In this document: positions 53,466 to 61,024 of the stretch, piece after piece | Position numbering within the stretch: position 1 is the first letter of the stretch | Layout: every line of letters starts with the position of its first letter | NCBI GenBank assembly: GCA_965235415.1 | Contig: CBDDXD010000002.1 | Location: 220,471 to 284,470, forward strand | Source: Fontibacterium subtropicum | GTDB lineage: Bacteria; Pseudomonadota; Alphaproteobacteria; Pelagibacterales; Pelagibacteraceae | DNA: 64,000 nucleotides | Reading direction: 5' to 3' | Notes under the pieces: model-generated | What the model saw: the letters and a program-made list of their open reading frames with translations, nothing else | What the model was told of the DNA's origin: nothing | Databases searched by the model: none | Position numbers and translations under genes: made by a program

Positions 53466-54044
53466 TTATTTAAGAGAATTAATTTTCTCTTTTGTTTTTT
53501 CTATTTTTTGCGGATCTCGGTTTAAACTATCTGCTGCAATGACTTCAATATCTTTAACGCCTAAAAAACTAAGTCCTTGCTTTAACCATGGGGTGCAAAA
53601 ATCCATATTACTATTCACTGGAACTCCACCAGAGACAATCAGAAGATAAGCTTTTTTAATATTTGTGGTAATTCCAATAGGACCTTGTTCGGTGTACTTA
53701 AATGTCTCTTCATTTCTTGCAACTAAATCAAACCAAGTCTTAAGGGAAGCAGGGGGTCCAAAGTTATAAATCGGCGCTGAAATCACTAAGGTATCGCAGC
53801 CTTTAAATTCTTTTATTAATTCATCGGATATTTTAAATAGTTTTTTATCAGCCTCGGTTCTTTCATTTTCTGGAATAATAAATCCTGATCCTTTAATGCC
53901 AGATACAAGCGGAAGACCTGTAGATACATCTCGATAAGTAACGGTGTCTCCAGATTTTTTAATCCTCTCAACTAATAGTTTTGCAAGGGACTTTGATACA
54001 GACTCTGATTTTCTAGCGCTTGAATCGATGTGATAAATTTTCAT
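53466..54044 (-). CDS. azoR: FMN-dependent NADH azoreductase
   Basis: A 192-residue flavodoxin-fold enzyme. IDSSARKSESVSKSLAKLLV from residue 6 binds the FMN phosphate, and SAPIYNFGPPASLKTWFDL near 88-106 lines the active site, as in AzoR quinone reductases. It reduces quinones and azo compounds at the expense of NADH, a detoxification role. It converges on the barrel pseudogene and diverges from hsp20, which supports a stress function. Confidence 0.9.
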   Translation of the reverse strand: MKIYHIDSSARKSESVSKSLAKLLVERIKKSGDTVTYRDVSTGLPLVSGIKGSGFIIPENERTEADKKLFKISDELIKEFKGCDTLVISAPIYNFGPPASLKTWFDLVARNEETFKYTEQGPIGITTNIKKAYLLIVSGGVPVNSNMDFCTPWLKQGLSFLGVKDIEVIAADSLNRDPQKIEKTKEKINSLK

Positions 54045-54134
54045 GGTTTTTTTGATTATTTTGAAGATATTTTAAAGTTTGTATGTAGTCATTCATATTA
54101 GATTTTCAAGGGATAAAAAAATAAATTTTTTTAG

Positions 54135-54217
54135 ATATTGGAAATCAATATTTCAAACATATATGCCCTTTGTAAGTTGCCTTATGGGACTTACCTAACA
54201 CTCGCTTAACAAAGGAG
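54135..54217 (+). promoter_or_regulatory. ROSE-like RNA thermometer before hsp20
   Basis: The untranslated region ends in CTCGCTT (54201-54207), loop AACA, AAGGAG (54212-54217). CTC and CTT pair with GAG and AAG of the ribosome site, leaving a bulged G, exactly the U(U/C)GCU motif of ROSE elements. Upstream hairpins are ATATTG/CAATAT (54135-54151) and GTAAGT/ACTTAC (54172-54194). The start codon is at 54227. Heat would melt the last stem and open translation. Confidence 0.8.
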
Positions 54218-54226
54218 AAAAAAAAG

Positions 54227-54680
54227 ATGAGTAAACTAAATGGAAACCTATCTATCTTTAATCAGCTGAAACCTGTTTCAGTTGGATTTGAGAATATGTT
54301 CGATAGTTTTGAAAAGATGTTTGAAGATGATGGATTTGAATCATTGGATAACTATCCCTACTACAATATCGTAAAAACAGGTGACTTTCACTTATGATAT
54401 AGAAGTAGCCCTTGCTGGTTTTTCTAAAAAAGACATTAGCATTGAATATGCAGATGGTCTTTTAAAGATCAAATCAGTGAAACAAAACAAGACAGAGGAA
54501 AAAGATGAAAAAAATCAAGTTATTCATCGAGGTATTTCTAAAAGATACTTTAGTAAAACTTTCACCGTATCCGATGATACAGAAATCAAAGGTGCTGAAC
54601 TGAAAGATGGTTTATTAAAGATTTCTTTGGAGAGAATTATTCCAGAGTCTAAAAAACCTAGAACAATTGAAATAAACTAA
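54227..54680 (+). pseudogene. Small heat-shock protein Hsp20 (IbpA type), +1 frameshift
   Basis: The N-terminus (MSKLNGNLSIFNQLKPVSVG) starts at 54227 after the thermometer and ribosome site, reaches YYNIVKT near residue 48 and shifts near 54375. The next frame, FTYDIEVALAGFSKKDISIE, carries the alpha-crystallin domain to 54680, ending SKKPRTIEIN. One extra base explains the break; the intact protein would be 150 residues, an IbpA-type holdase. Whether it is a true lesion or a base-call error cannot be told here. Confidence 0.85.
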
Positions 54681-54724
54681 TCGTAAAGATGGGTAGAGGC
54701 TATATTTAGCCTCTACCAAAGGTT

Positions 54725-55105
54725 TTAAATTTCGTCTTTATCTAATTTAGTTCCAAGAAACTTAGAGCGTCTAAATTTTAAAATAACAATTGCAATTGCA
54801 AGAAGTAAAATTGCACCTGCTTCATAGATAAGCGTTGAGGGATCAATATCTTTTTTTTGTAAAATAATCAGTCGCGATAATGCGGTGATTGCAATAAATA
54901 AGGGATAGGTTAGTCGAATGGTTAATGATCGCCAATAACTTGTTACCATTCCAAACACTTCTAAATAAATAAATAATAATAATAGATCGGGTAAATTCAC
55001 ATTTTTTATTTCAACCATGTGTACGATTTCAAGGATGAAGGCGATGGAGGTTGCAATTAAAATAACCGATGCAAAGAGAAGTTGTAATTTTCTAAAATAA
55101 TCCAA
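54725..55105 (-). CDS. PsiE-family membrane protein
   Basis: A 126-residue protein with four helices matching the phosphate-starvation-inducible PsiE family: an N-terminal helix, LLLLFIYLEVFGMVTSYWRS near 41-60, ITALSRLIILQK near 83, and IYEAGAILLLAIAIVIL near 93-109. The PsiE role is unclear; in E. coli it responds to phosphate and cAMP. It converges with hsp20. Confidence 0.82.
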   Translation of the reverse strand: MDYFRKLQLLFASVILIATSIAFILEIVHMVEIKNVNLPDLLLLFIYLEVFGMVTSYWRSLTIRLTYPLFIAITALSRLIILQKKDIDPSTLIYEAGAILLLAIAIVILKFRRSKFLGTKLDKDEI

Positions 55106-55178
55106 CCATAATACAATGAACTTTATACTAATTTATGACTTTCAAAAACAAATAGATAATAGTAAATAAGAATTTAAC

Positions 55179-55316
55179 ATGACACCACTGATCACCATTA
55201 TATTATTAGTCTTTGGTATTGGTTTTTTAATGGCCATTGGTCTTGAAAGAATTGGTTTGCTGATTGTTTTTTTTGCAGGATTAGTGACGTATTTGCATTT
55301 GTTTGGTGGCGTTTAA
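55179..55316 (+). CDS. 45-residue membrane microprotein
   Basis: A peptide of two closely spaced helices: ITIILLVFGIGFLMAIGL (residues 5-22) and GLLIVFFAGLVTYLHLF (26-42). It has a plain ATG at 55179 and sits in the gap between psiE and the photolyase-like gene, both of which run away from or toward it. No ribosome site is strong. Unknown function. Confidence 0.45.
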   Translation: MTPLITIILLVFGIGFLMAIGLERIGLLIVFFAGLVTYLHLFGGV

Positions 55317-55326
55317 AATATCTAAT

Positions 55327-56472
55327 TTATAAAAATTTACTCAATATTTTTGGAATTTGCTCTTTAAAGGCAAAAAATCCCTTCGTTGCAAAGGGATAGC
55401 AATACTTGTCATATTCTCTAATTATATAAGTAACTTTTATTATCTTTTTTATTTCAGACATAAAATCATTTTCATACCCACAATTTAAATAAGGGGTGAT
55501 AATGTTTTTTATATTTTTATCTTTAATTATTTTTAAAAGGTCTTCTTTATTTTTTATAATTGTATTTGAATTAAACTTATTTTGAAGGGTATCTTTAAGT
55601 TCTAAATTAATAGCAGATTTAAAATCTAACACTGATTTTGAAAAATTTTCTCTCTCTAAAACCTGATTAAAATCAAAAAGAGCATAGTGATTAAATGTAT
55701 CTTTAGTTCTTTGTAAAAAAGTACTGTCTAAATTATGTAATAGAAATAAAGAATTTTCATTTTCAATTTTATCAAAATGTAATGGCTGAATTTCAAAATT
55801 TTCGCTCTCAAATAAAGGACTTGCGTTTTCATTTAATTTTAATGTTTCATATTTTTTAGCTGAAAACGTATTAATATTATATTTTGTCGCTAGATAATTT
55901 TTACCCTTCGTCTGAAGTCCTGCAACCCAACGCCAACTTAAAGTATTGGAGGCCGCATCACCATCAATTAAATGTTTTAGAAAAAAATCAGCTCCTAATT
56001 GCCAGGGCAGTTTTAAAGTAAAGATCCAAATACTTGCAAACCACATGCGAGCGTGGTTGTGTAAATAATTATATTGTTTCAGTTCATGAACCCAATCATT
56101 AAAACATTCAATATGCGTCTTACCATCGATGGCTTGTTGAAAGTTTAAATTCTCCTTTTGTTTTTGTAAATTTTTAAGATCATTTAAATAACTGCTCCAC
56201 ACTTTAGGGCGAAGTTCCAACCAACCCTTCCAGTAAGTTCGCCACAAGACTTCTTGAATAAATTTTTCAATTTTAAGGTAGGCAAATTTAGAATGTGCTG
56301 ATTTAATAACCTCCTCTTCATCAATTAAACGATGGGTTATATATCTTGAAAGATTGCTAATATTATCCCTTCGTTCAGGCCCATAATCAAAATTTCGACT
56401 TTTTGCATACTGACCTAAATTATTTTCGCAAAAACTTTTAAGTCGTTCTAAGGCTTGATCTCTTAATTGCAT
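55327..56472 (-). CDS. Photolyase-like flavoprotein with FAD domain first and an alpha/beta domain at the C-terminus
   Basis: A 381-residue protein. Residues 1-215 are the FAD-binding catalytic domain of the photolyase/cryptochrome family: FIQEVLWRTYWKGWL near 71-85, LHNHARMWFAS (137-147), IDGDAASN (169-176), WRWVAGLQ (180-187). There is no N-terminal antenna domain, since only about 10 residues precede the first FAD-domain helix. Residues about 240-381 look like an alpha/beta fold with strands LFLLHNL, YALFDF, IKNIITPYL and VTYIIREY, then a KGFFAFKEQIP end. It may be a permuted antenna domain. Which DNA lesion it repairs, if any, is open. Confidence 0.75.
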   Translation of the reverse strand: MQLRDQALERLKSFCENNLGQYAKSRNFDYGPERRDNISNLSRYITHRLIDEEEVIKSAHSKFAYLKIEKFIQEVLWRTYWKGWLELRPKVWSSYLNDLKNLQKQKENLNFQQAIDGKTHIECFNDWVHELKQYNYLHNHARMWFASIWIFTLKLPWQLGADFFLKHLIDGDAASNTLSWRWVAGLQTKGKNYLATKYNINTFSAKKYETLKLNENASPLFESENFEIQPLHFDKIENENSLFLLHNLDSTFLQRTKDTFNHYALFDFNQVLERENFSKSVLDFKSAINLELKDTLQNKFNSNTIIKNKEDLLKIIKDKNIKNIITPYLNCGYENDFMSEIKKIIKVTYIIREYDKYCYPFATKGFFAFKEQIPKILSKFL

Positions 56473-56532
56473 ATTTTATCGTTTAATAAATCTTCAAATA
56501 TCTCTTATAATACATTTAAAATTTTTTATTCA

Positions 56533-56785
56533 ATGTTTAAAATTGTTAAAACTGAAGCTGGTAAAAATTTAACAAAATTAACTTCTAGAAAAATTTTAGC
56601 TCTGTGGTTAATTTTTACTCTGCTGCTGACAATTCTTGCGCCTAAAATATTTGATCTTAAAGATTATAAAACCGACCACATTCTGCTGATGATGCTTATT
56701 CTTTAGCACTGTGCTTATGATTTTTATCATCTTTATCATTAAGTTTTTTACAAGGACGAAAGAAGATAATCAGGATAAAAACTAA
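56533..56785 (+). pseudogene. Small two-helix membrane protein, +1 frameshift
   Basis: The ATG at 56533 begins MFKIVKTEAGKNLTKLTSRK, a first helix (ILALWLIFTLLLTILAP) and a loop (FDLKDYKTDH). The second helix continues in another frame (STVLMIFIIFIIKFF) to a charged end (TRTKEDNQDKN) and a stop at 56783-56785. Removing one T from the CTTTAG near 56701-56705 restores the frame. Divergent from the photolyase-like gene, sharing a 60-base gap. No family recognised. Confidence 0.55.
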
Positions 56786-56791
56786 TTTACT

Positions 56792-56968
56792 ATGGATTTT
56801 GGAAGATTATTTAGGCATTTTTCTTTTTGGTATCTATTTTATTTTTCAGCTTTCTTTGTTTTATTTGATTATACTGTATTTTCTCCCTTTACTCCTATCG
56901 TGCAACTTTTCATTATTGTTTTATCTTTTTTTGGATCGGTGGTGAGTTATTATTTTGTAAAATTTTAA
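56792..56968 (+). CDS. 58-residue membrane protein
   Basis: Two hydrophobic helices, SFWYLFYFSAFFVLFDYTVF (residues 11-30) and VQLFIIVLSFFGSVVSYYFV (37-56), joined by a short SPFTPI loop, starting at an ATG at 56792. Its stop overlaps the next gene start by one base (TAATG), so it is part of the same run. Family unknown. Confidence 0.5.
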   Translation: MDFGRLFRHFSFWYLFYFSAFFVLFDYTVFSPFTPIVQLFIIVLSFFGSVVSYYFVKF

Positions 56969-57666
56969 TGAAGTTTTTAAATATTCTTTTATTTTTTTCT
57001 CTTTTTAGTTTTCAAGCATTAGCAAACCCAACCTCCTGTAATCAAACTCCAGCACAAGGTTCTAATAATTATATTATTGGTTATGGCTCTTTAATGGAAA
57101 GAGAGTCTAGAATGTCAACTAATCCAAATGCTAAACTTGTAGAACCTATTCTTATTAAAAATTTTGAAAGATTATTTGGTCATTCAGGGGGAAATTATAA
57201 AACAACTTTTTTAACTTTAATTGAAAAAAATGGCGCTAAGGTTAATGGGGTTTATTATGCGGTGACGTTAGAAGATATTATAAAGACTGATCAGCGTGAG
57301 AAAAGTTATTGTAGGATTAAGGTAAATTCAAATGACTTAGATTTTTACGGAAGAAAAGTTAAATTAGAGAATACTAACTTTTGGGTTTATGCTGCAAATG
57401 TTGAGCGTTTACAAAAACCAACGGCCACCCATCCCATTGTGCAAAGTTATGTTGATATTTTTTTAAATGGATGTTTTCAAATTCAAGAGGAATTTAAATT
57501 AGAAAGTTTTGCAAAAGATTGTGTGGAGACAACAAAGGAGTGGAGCGAGCATTGGGTTAATGATCGAATTCATCCAAGGCGACCCTTTGCAATAGCAAAT
57601 GCAATGAAAATTGATCAGTTGTTATCCAAATATTTTACAAATTATTACAATCTCAGAATTGAATAA
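56968..57666 (+). CDS. Gamma-glutamylcyclotransferase-like secreted protein
   Basis: A 232-residue protein with a signal peptide (residues 1-19, ending QALA). The motif IIGYGSLMERESR near residues 32-44 is the GGCT/BtrG-like fold start, in which YGSL binds the gamma-glutamyl group. Such enzymes release 5-oxoproline or act on gamma-glutamyl amines. The signal peptide is unusual for the family and points to a periplasmic substrate. It begins one base before the end of the upstream mini gene. Confidence 0.72.
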   Translation: MKFLNILLFFSLFSFQALANPTSCNQTPAQGSNNYIIGYGSLMERESRMSTNPNAKLVEPILIKNFERLFGHSGGNYKTTFLTLIEKNGAKVNGVYYAVTLEDIIKTDQREKSYCRIKVNSNDLDFYGRKVKLENTNFWVYAANVERLQKPTATHPIVQSYVDIFLNGCFQIQEEFKLESFAKDCVETTKEWSEHWVNDRIHPRRPFAIANAMKIDQLLSKYFTNYYNLRIE

Positions 57667-57682
57667 TTTTTAACTTAAATTT

Positions 57683-58183
57683 ATGAGCTTATCGCCAACC
57701 ATTGATAGTATTTATACCTGTGCTCGTGCTGGCGAGAAAATGATCAGACAAGAAAAAGTTAAACTTGTAAAAGGAATAGGTATTGATGGTGATCGATATG
57801 CCTTAGGCCTTGGTGCTTATTCAAACTTAACACCAAAAAAGATTAGAGATGTGAGTATTATTGCAAAGATTGGAACTGAGATCTCCAATCGATTATTAAA
57901 ATATGATGGATTGGTTGAATTTGATTTAAGTGAAACACGGCGTAATATTGTAATCGATCAAATGGAGCCTGTTGCATTAAATGCGTTGGTGGGTAAAGTT
58001 TTTTATTTAGGTAATATTAAATTACAAGGCACTGAATTGTGTGAGCCTTGTGAGCGACCGGCTAAGCTTTTAAACAAAAAAGGATTTATGAAAGCCTATG
58101 ATAATCATGGGGGAATTCGAGCTGAAGTTTTAGGCACAGGCGAGATTAAAATTGGCGATCTTTTAATTTGTAATGAAAAATAA
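57683..58183 (+). CDS. MOSC-domain protein
   Basis: A 166-residue protein of the MOSC family, which binds molybdopterin-sulfur carriers. GIGIDGDRYALG near residues 33-44, SETRRNIVID near 84-93 and ELCEPCERPAKLL (residues 115-127), with the key cysteine pair, are the family signatures. It is a stand-alone MOSC protein like YiiM, which handles hydroxylated purines or molybdenum cofactor. It overlaps the chromate transporter gene by 11 bases. Confidence 0.85.
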   Translation: MSLSPTIDSIYTCARAGEKMIRQEKVKLVKGIGIDGDRYALGLGAYSNLTPKKIRDVSIIAKIGTEISNRLLKYDGLVEFDLSETRRNIVIDQMEPVALNALVGKVFYLGNIKLQGTELCEPCERPAKLLNKKGFMKAYDNHGGIRAEVLGTGEIKIGDLLICNEK

Positions 58184-59312
58184 ATATTTAAATATTTTTT
58201 TAACCTTTTTAAAGTTTGGCTTTCTTGCCTTTGGAGGTCCGGTTGCGCAAATTAATATGATCAGGGAAAAATTAATTAAGGTTGAAAAATGGGTGGATCA
58301 AAAAAGATTTAACCGTGCCTTATCTTTGTATCAAGTGCTCCCAGGTCCTGAAGCCCATGAGATGTGTGTTTATTTAGGAATGGTAAAAGCTGGACGCTTT
58401 GGGGGTTTTTTAGCAGGGCTTGGTTTTATGTTGCCTGGTTTTACTTTTATTATGCTCCTTGCTTATTTTTATAATCAATTAGGTCCTGCGGTATTACTTC
58501 CTTTATTTTTGGGAGCAAAGCCTGCGGTGGCTGCTTTAATTGTAAGAGCATCACATAAAATCTCAGAGCATATTTTAATTAATAAAGAATTAATTTTAAT
58601 TGGTGTTCTATCTTTTATCTTAACGTGGCTTGGTTTAAATTTTTTAGTGAATATTTTAATTTGCGGACTTTGCTATTATTTATGCATTAAAAAAAATAAA
58701 AATTTAGCCATCTTTGTTGCACTTTTAAGTATTTTAATTGCAACAACGGGTTATTTAAATATTGAAGTGTTTCAATATTTTTCACCACCAGAATCTGAGG
58801 TGGGTTTATTTCTACAAGGACTAAAGGCAGGATTATTATCCTTTGGAGGTGCTTATACTGCTCTTCCTTTTTTAAAATCAGGAATTGTTGGACATTATGA
58901 AGGGGTGGATGAAGATGTTTTTTTTGATGGAATTGCCTTAACGGGAGTTATTCCAGCTCCCTTATTAATGTTTGGAACTTTTTTAGGTTACATGGCAAAG
59001 GGATTAAGTGGCGGGTTATTAATAACCATTGCAATATTTTTACCAGCTTTTTTATTTACTTTAATAGGCCACAAATATTTTGAGAGAATATTAAAACATA
59101 AACCTTTGCATGCTTTTTTAGATGGAGTTTCCGCTGGAGTTGCTGGAATATTAGTGATTACGGCAATTGAATTTTTAACTCCAATTTTAAACTCTAGCCT
59201 TTTCATTATGGCTTTATTTGCATTAAGTCTTGCAGCTTTATATCTATTAAAGACAAAATTTTCAGTTCTGATTGTCATCGTCGCATCTGCTTTGGTGAGT
59301 TATTTGTTTTAA
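58173..59312 (+). CDS. chrA: ChrA-family chromate transporter
   Basis: A 379-residue membrane protein with two homologous CHR halves. The first begins FLKFGFLAFGGPVAQINMIRE and has LPGPEAHEMCVYLG; the second (from about residue 210) begins GLKAGLLSFGGAYTALPFL. These are the chromate-efflux signatures. It exports chromate, probably in exchange for sulfate. The start overlaps the MOSC gene by 11 bases, so the two are cotranslated; a shared oxyanion theme (molybdate, chromate) is plausible. Confidence 0.9.
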   Translation: MKNKYLNIFLTFLKFGFLAFGGPVAQINMIREKLIKVEKWVDQKRFNRALSLYQVLPGPEAHEMCVYLGMVKAGRFGGFLAGLGFMLPGFTFIMLLAYFYNQLGPAVLLPLFLGAKPAVAALIVRASHKISEHILINKELILIGVLSFILTWLGLNFLVNILICGLCYYLCIKKNKNLAIFVALLSILIATTGYLNIEVFQYFSPPESEVGLFLQGLKAGLLSFGGAYTALPFLKSGIVGHYEGVDEDVFFDGIALTGVIPAPLLMFGTFLGYMAKGLSGGLLITIAIFLPAFLFTLIGHKYFERILKHKPLHAFLDGVSAGVAGILVITAIEFLTPILNSSLFIMALFALSLAALYLLKTKFSVLIVIVASALVSYLF

Positions 59313-59355
59313 ATTAATTAAGAAGGTGTAACTTATAAATAAAAATTAATTTACT

Positions 59356-59839
59356 ATGAGTTATTCAATTCCAAAAAATACTAAAATTGGTCATGTGCAT
59401 TTAAAAGTTGCAAATCCTGGACCGAAGTTTAAAGTTTTATTGTGATATTTTAGGCTTTAGCGTTAAACAAAGGGTAGGCGATCAAGTAGCCTTCATTGCA
59501 GCGAGCAATTATCATCATCATCTTGGATTAAATACTTGGGAAAGTAAGAATGGCAGTCCACCAAAGATGGGTAGCACTGGGCTATATCACACAGCGATTT
59601 TATATCCAACGCGCAAAGATTTAAGTGACATTTATAAAAGATTACTTGCTAGTGATATTGAGCTCACCGGTGCAGCGGATCATGGAGTGAGTGAAGCTTT
59701 ATATTTAAATGATCCTGATCAAAATGGGGTTGAACTTTATTGGGATAAACCTGAAAAACTATGGCCCTATGATAGTAAAGGGAATTTAAATATGTTCACT
59801 GCACCGCTAGATCTTAATGCATTATTAAAATTACAATAA
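59356..59839 (+). pseudogene. Glyoxalase/extradiol dioxygenase (VOC) family protein, +1 frameshift
   Basis: The ATG at 59356 starts MSYSIPKNTKIGHVHLKVAN, which shifts near 59413-59417 (AATCCTGG); deleting one C gives VANLDRSLKFYCDILGFSVK and the rest to 59839. HVHLKV, YHTAILYP and NGVELYWDKP supply the metal-binding His and Glu. The closest group is the catechol 2,3-dioxygenase/bleomycin-resistance fold; intact length would be about 160 residues. Substrate unknown. Confidence 0.82.
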
Positions 59840-59886
59840 AATTTATGATTATTCATTTTGCTATAAATTGGCTATGATTAAGTATT

Positions 59887-60771
59887 ATGACCGCAAAAGA
59901 AATTGATCTTATAAAAAATAATAAAGACGTAATTAACCTCTATGATGAGTTTGCCCATGGGAAAATTACTAAAAGAGAATTTTTAGATAAAGTTCAAAAG
60001 TTTGTTATTGGAATAAGTGCAGTTGCAGTCCTTGAAGTATTAAGTCCAAAATATTCCTACGCTAATCAAGTAGATCCAAATGATAAAAGTATTCAAATAA
60101 CCACCATCACTTATTCATCTTCAAAAGGTCACGGATCAATTAAAAGTTATGTGGTCAAACCCATAACCAGTAATGAAAAAACTCCGGTCATTTTATTAGT
60201 TCATGAAAATAGAGGACTAAACCCTTATATTATGGATGTGGCACGAAGACTTGCTAAAGAAAATTTTATCGCATTTGCACCCGATGGATTATCTGCAAAA
60301 GGGGGATATCCTGGTAACGATGATCAGGGAAGGGAAATGCAGGCATCACTTGATCAAGAAAAATTAAAACAAGATTTTTTTGCAGGAATTGAATATTTAG
60401 AGAAAAATTATAAATCAAAAATTGGCACCATTGGCTTTTGTTATGGAGGGGGGATGGTGAATTTACTTGCTGTGAACTTTAAAAATATATCCGCTGCTGT
60501 TTCCTATTACGGACCACAACCTGATCTGAAAGATGTTTCAAAAATTCAATCACCCTTAATGCTTCATTATGCAGAGTTAGATGAGAGAATTAACAAAGGT
60601 TTTCCAGATTTTGAAAAGGCTTTAAAGGAGAATAAAAAAAATTATATCATTCATTATTATAATGGCGTCAATCACGCATTTCATAATGATACCACGCCAA
60701 GATACGATAAAGCTGCTGCAGAATTATCTTGGAAGAGATCAATGGATTTTTTTAGAAAATACTTAGCTTAA
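59887..60771 (+). CDS. Dienelactone hydrolase family protein
   Basis: A 294-residue alpha/beta hydrolase of the DLH family. The nucleophile cysteine lies in IGFCYGGGMV near residues 178-187, and the acid and histidine are expected near YAELDER (about 230) and VNHAFH (about 260). The N-terminal 60 residues contain a hydrophobic segment (FVIGISAVAVLEVLS) like a signal or anchor, so the mature enzyme may be periplasmic or membrane-anchored. DLH proteins open dienelactones or hydrolyse related esters. Confidence 0.87.
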   Translation: MTAKEIDLIKNNKDVINLYDEFAHGKITKREFLDKVQKFVIGISAVAVLEVLSPKYSYANQVDPNDKSIQITTITYSSSKGHGSIKSYVVKPITSNEKTPVILLVHENRGLNPYIMDVARRLAKENFIAFAPDGLSAKGGYPGNDDQGREMQASLDQEKLKQDFFAGIEYLEKNYKSKIGTIGFCYGGGMVNLLAVNFKNISAAVSYYGPQPDLKDVSKIQSPLMLHYAELDERINKGFPDFEKALKENKKNYIIHYYNGVNHAFHNDTTPRYDKAAAELSWKRSMDFFRKYLA

Positions 60772-60798
60772 ATAATAAACTGTAATAATTATTTATTA

Positions 60799-61024
60799 CT
60801 AAATAATTTTTTTAAAAAGTGCAGGGTAAAATAAGACTAAAATAAAGGCTGCAATATAAAAAAAAATCATTGAAGAAATAAAAAAAAGTATAAATTTTTA
60901 CAAGGGTGGTTCTTAATCTTAAATTATATTCGTTATAAAACTTAATATTATCTGGTTCTTTTATTTTTGCAGGAAAGATTAGAAGAAAAATAATTAAGAT
61001 TAAAGTTAACTGTATAAAAGTCAT
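60799..61024 (-). pseudogene. Two-helix membrane protein, +1 frameshift
   Basis: Starts MTFIQLTLILIIFLLIFPAK at 61024 with one helix, then a polar loop (KIKEPDNIKFYNEYNLRLRT). Within the T-run near 60884-60892 the frame changes; one T fewer gives FFISSMIFFYIAAFILVLFY and ends at a TAG at 60799-60801. Its ATG overlaps the M16 peptidase stop by one base, so the two are one transcript. No family recognised. Confidence 0.5.
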
